32,650 nucleotides of DNA from Candidatus Rokubacteria bacterium 13_1_40CM_69_27 (GTDB lineage Bacteria; Methylomirabilota; Methylomirabilia; Rokubacteriales; CSP1-6), in the NCBI GenBank assembly GCA_001917535.1, contig MNEF01000057.1:1-32650 (forward strand), read 5' to 3'. Below the pieces are notes generated by a model that had not been told where the DNA came from, searched no databases, and was given only the letters and a program-made list of their open reading frames with translations. This document shows, piece after piece, positions 32,124 to 32,650 of the stretch; position 1 is the first letter of the stretch; every line of letters starts with the position of its first letter. The position numbers and the translations under genes are program-made.

Positions 32124-32506
32124 GAGCCGCCAACTCGCCCGGCGAGGCTATGATGGCGGCTCGGGCCACCCAGAGAGCAATGGCTCGTCGCCCACGCCGG
32201 CAGCGGACAAGACGGCGCCGGACCGAAGGAGCGATTGCTCTTCTGCTCCTCCTCACGTGCGGAGGATGTGAAGGCGACCCCAATGATCCGGCCGTCCAGA
32301 AGTCGAAGCGAGACCTACTGAAGCGCGATGCTGCACGCTGCGCGCGATTCGTCCAGGAAAACATGACGTCGTCATGGACTCGTGAGATGGGCGAACGGGT
32401 GTTTGACAGATGCATGGAAGGTGATCAAGGCTCCTCGTCCTACGAGAAGGTGGGAGGCCGTTGGTGTTGGAAACAGTCGAGGCCAGGTCCCCGCGTGTGT
32501 GAGTAG
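32120..32506 (+). CDS. Cassette-encoded exported protein with four cysteines in the mature part, unknown
   Basis: 128 residues from TTG 32120, which overlaps the previous stop; ATG at 32150 or 32180 could be the real start. An arginine-rich segment (RRPRRQRTRRRRTEG) leads into a hydrophobic stretch (IALLLLLTCGGC), like a signal peptide or poor lipobox. The mature part has four cysteines (ARCARF, DRCMEG, RWCWK, RVCE), so it may form two disulfides outside the cytoplasm. Family not recognised. It ends 45 bases before attC2. Confidence 0.5.
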   Translation: MRAANSPGEAMMAARATQRAMARRPRRQRTRRRRTEGAIALLLLLTCGGCEGDPNDPAVQKSKRDLLKRDAARCARFVQENMTSSWTREMGERVFDRCMEGDQGSSSYEKVGGRWCWKQSRPGPRVCE

Positions 32507-32551
32507 AGATCTGAGCCAGGAGCGAGCAAAGAGTGCGCTCGCGGGATAGCT

Positions 32552-32619
32552 GCCGAACCACCCAGTGCAGCGGACCGGGGGCTCGCGATGCTCGCCTCCC
32601 GCTGACCGGGGCGTTAGCC
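32552..32619 (+). other. attC recombination site 2
   Basis: R'' GCCGAAC (32552-32558); L'' GT-G-CAGCGG (32565-32573) pairs with L' CCGCTGAC (32599-32606) with one extrahelical G; R' GTTAGCC (32613-32619). Total 68 bp. It shares the CCGCTGA-CCGGGGCGTT form with site 1, as attC sites of one integron family do. Confidence 0.8.
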
Positions 32620-32640
32620 AGAGCAGTGCCGGGCGGAGAA

Positions 32641-32650
32641 ATGCGCTACG
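32641..32650 (+). CDS. Start of cassette 3 gene (cut by window edge)
   Basis: ATG 32641 follows GGCGGAG and lies 21 bases past attC2, the same spacing as the first gene of cassette 2. Only M-R-Y is visible, so the product cannot be named. Confidence 0.35.

Larger units (their letters stand above)
31921..32613 (+). mobile_element. Integron gene cassette 2 (693 bp): two small plus-strand genes
   Basis: Bounded by G|TTCGGC at 31920 and G|TTAGCC at 32613. Its leading GTTCGGC is the exact reverse complement of the R'' box GCCGAAC in attC site 2, as required. Genes run in the normal cassette direction towards their attC. Confidence 0.75.

Noticed and set aside
31921..32613. Cassette 2 as an antibiotic-resistance cassette
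   Set aside because: Neither product resembles a known resistance protein, and this array looks chromosomal.

Overview
The window is a GC-rich piece of a bacterial chromosome, probably from an environmental lineage. It is dense in ABC-type solute-binding proteins (five different ones), ThDP enzymes, VOC and LLM oxidoreductases, MetE-like enzymes and amidohydrolases. This content resembles Candidatus Rokubacteria/Methylomirabilota or some soil Betaproteobacteria. The taxonomic guess is inference from gene content only.

Layout. 1-5144: a minus-strand ThDP enzyme cut by the left edge, then a plus-strand VOC protein and a crotonase, a 0.78-kb stretch of decayed gene pieces (including a lipocalin-like pseudogene with an in-frame TAG), and a membrane acyltransferase-like protein. 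5175-9168: a minus-strand amidohydrolase, then a secreted cytochrome c/lyase-propeller protein with a good promoter, a 44-codon stump of a solute-binding protein, and a small monohaem cytochrome c. 9207-12318 (minus): an apparent operon of a HOT-type iron alcohol dehydrogenase, an LLM flavin oxidoreductase and a secreted metallo-beta-lactamase-fold protein with a broken metal motif. 12416-16124 (plus): a NitT/TauT-type solute-binding protein, a second ThDP enzyme, and an SH3 lipoprotein. 16132-21481 (minus): a diguanylate cyclase downstream of an operon that joins a NitT/TauT-type binding protein to LivF, LivH and LivM. 21529-24536: a divergent promoter region, an internally deleted MFS gene, DinB, a cupin and the transglycosylase MtgA. 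24653-29928 (minus): a co-directional run of a Bug-type binding protein, a MetE C-domain-like enzyme, DoxX, a LivK-type binding protein, LivG and a small conserved protein. The LivFHM operon has no LivG of its own, so the LivK/LivG pair 5 kb away may complete it.

30769-32650 is the most unusual part: an integron. A truncated, frameshifted integron integrase, recognisable by its IntI-specific segment, is followed by two full attC sites with the diagnostic extrahelical G, and by the start of a third cassette. The 7-base core sites match as integron theory requires: GTTGGGC at 31327 pairs with GCCCAAC at 31866, and GTTCGGC at 31920 pairs with GCCGAAC at 32552. This fixes two integrated cassettes of 593 and 693 bp. 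Cassette 1 carries an antisense toxin-antitoxin pair with an intact antitoxin and a broken toxin. Cassette 2 carries two small unrecognised genes. The integrase points towards the cassettes, not away from them, as in the so-called reverse integrons.

Many gaps between genes hold recognisable scraps of larger genes (seven or more), so the region looks like one where genes have come and gone repeatedly.
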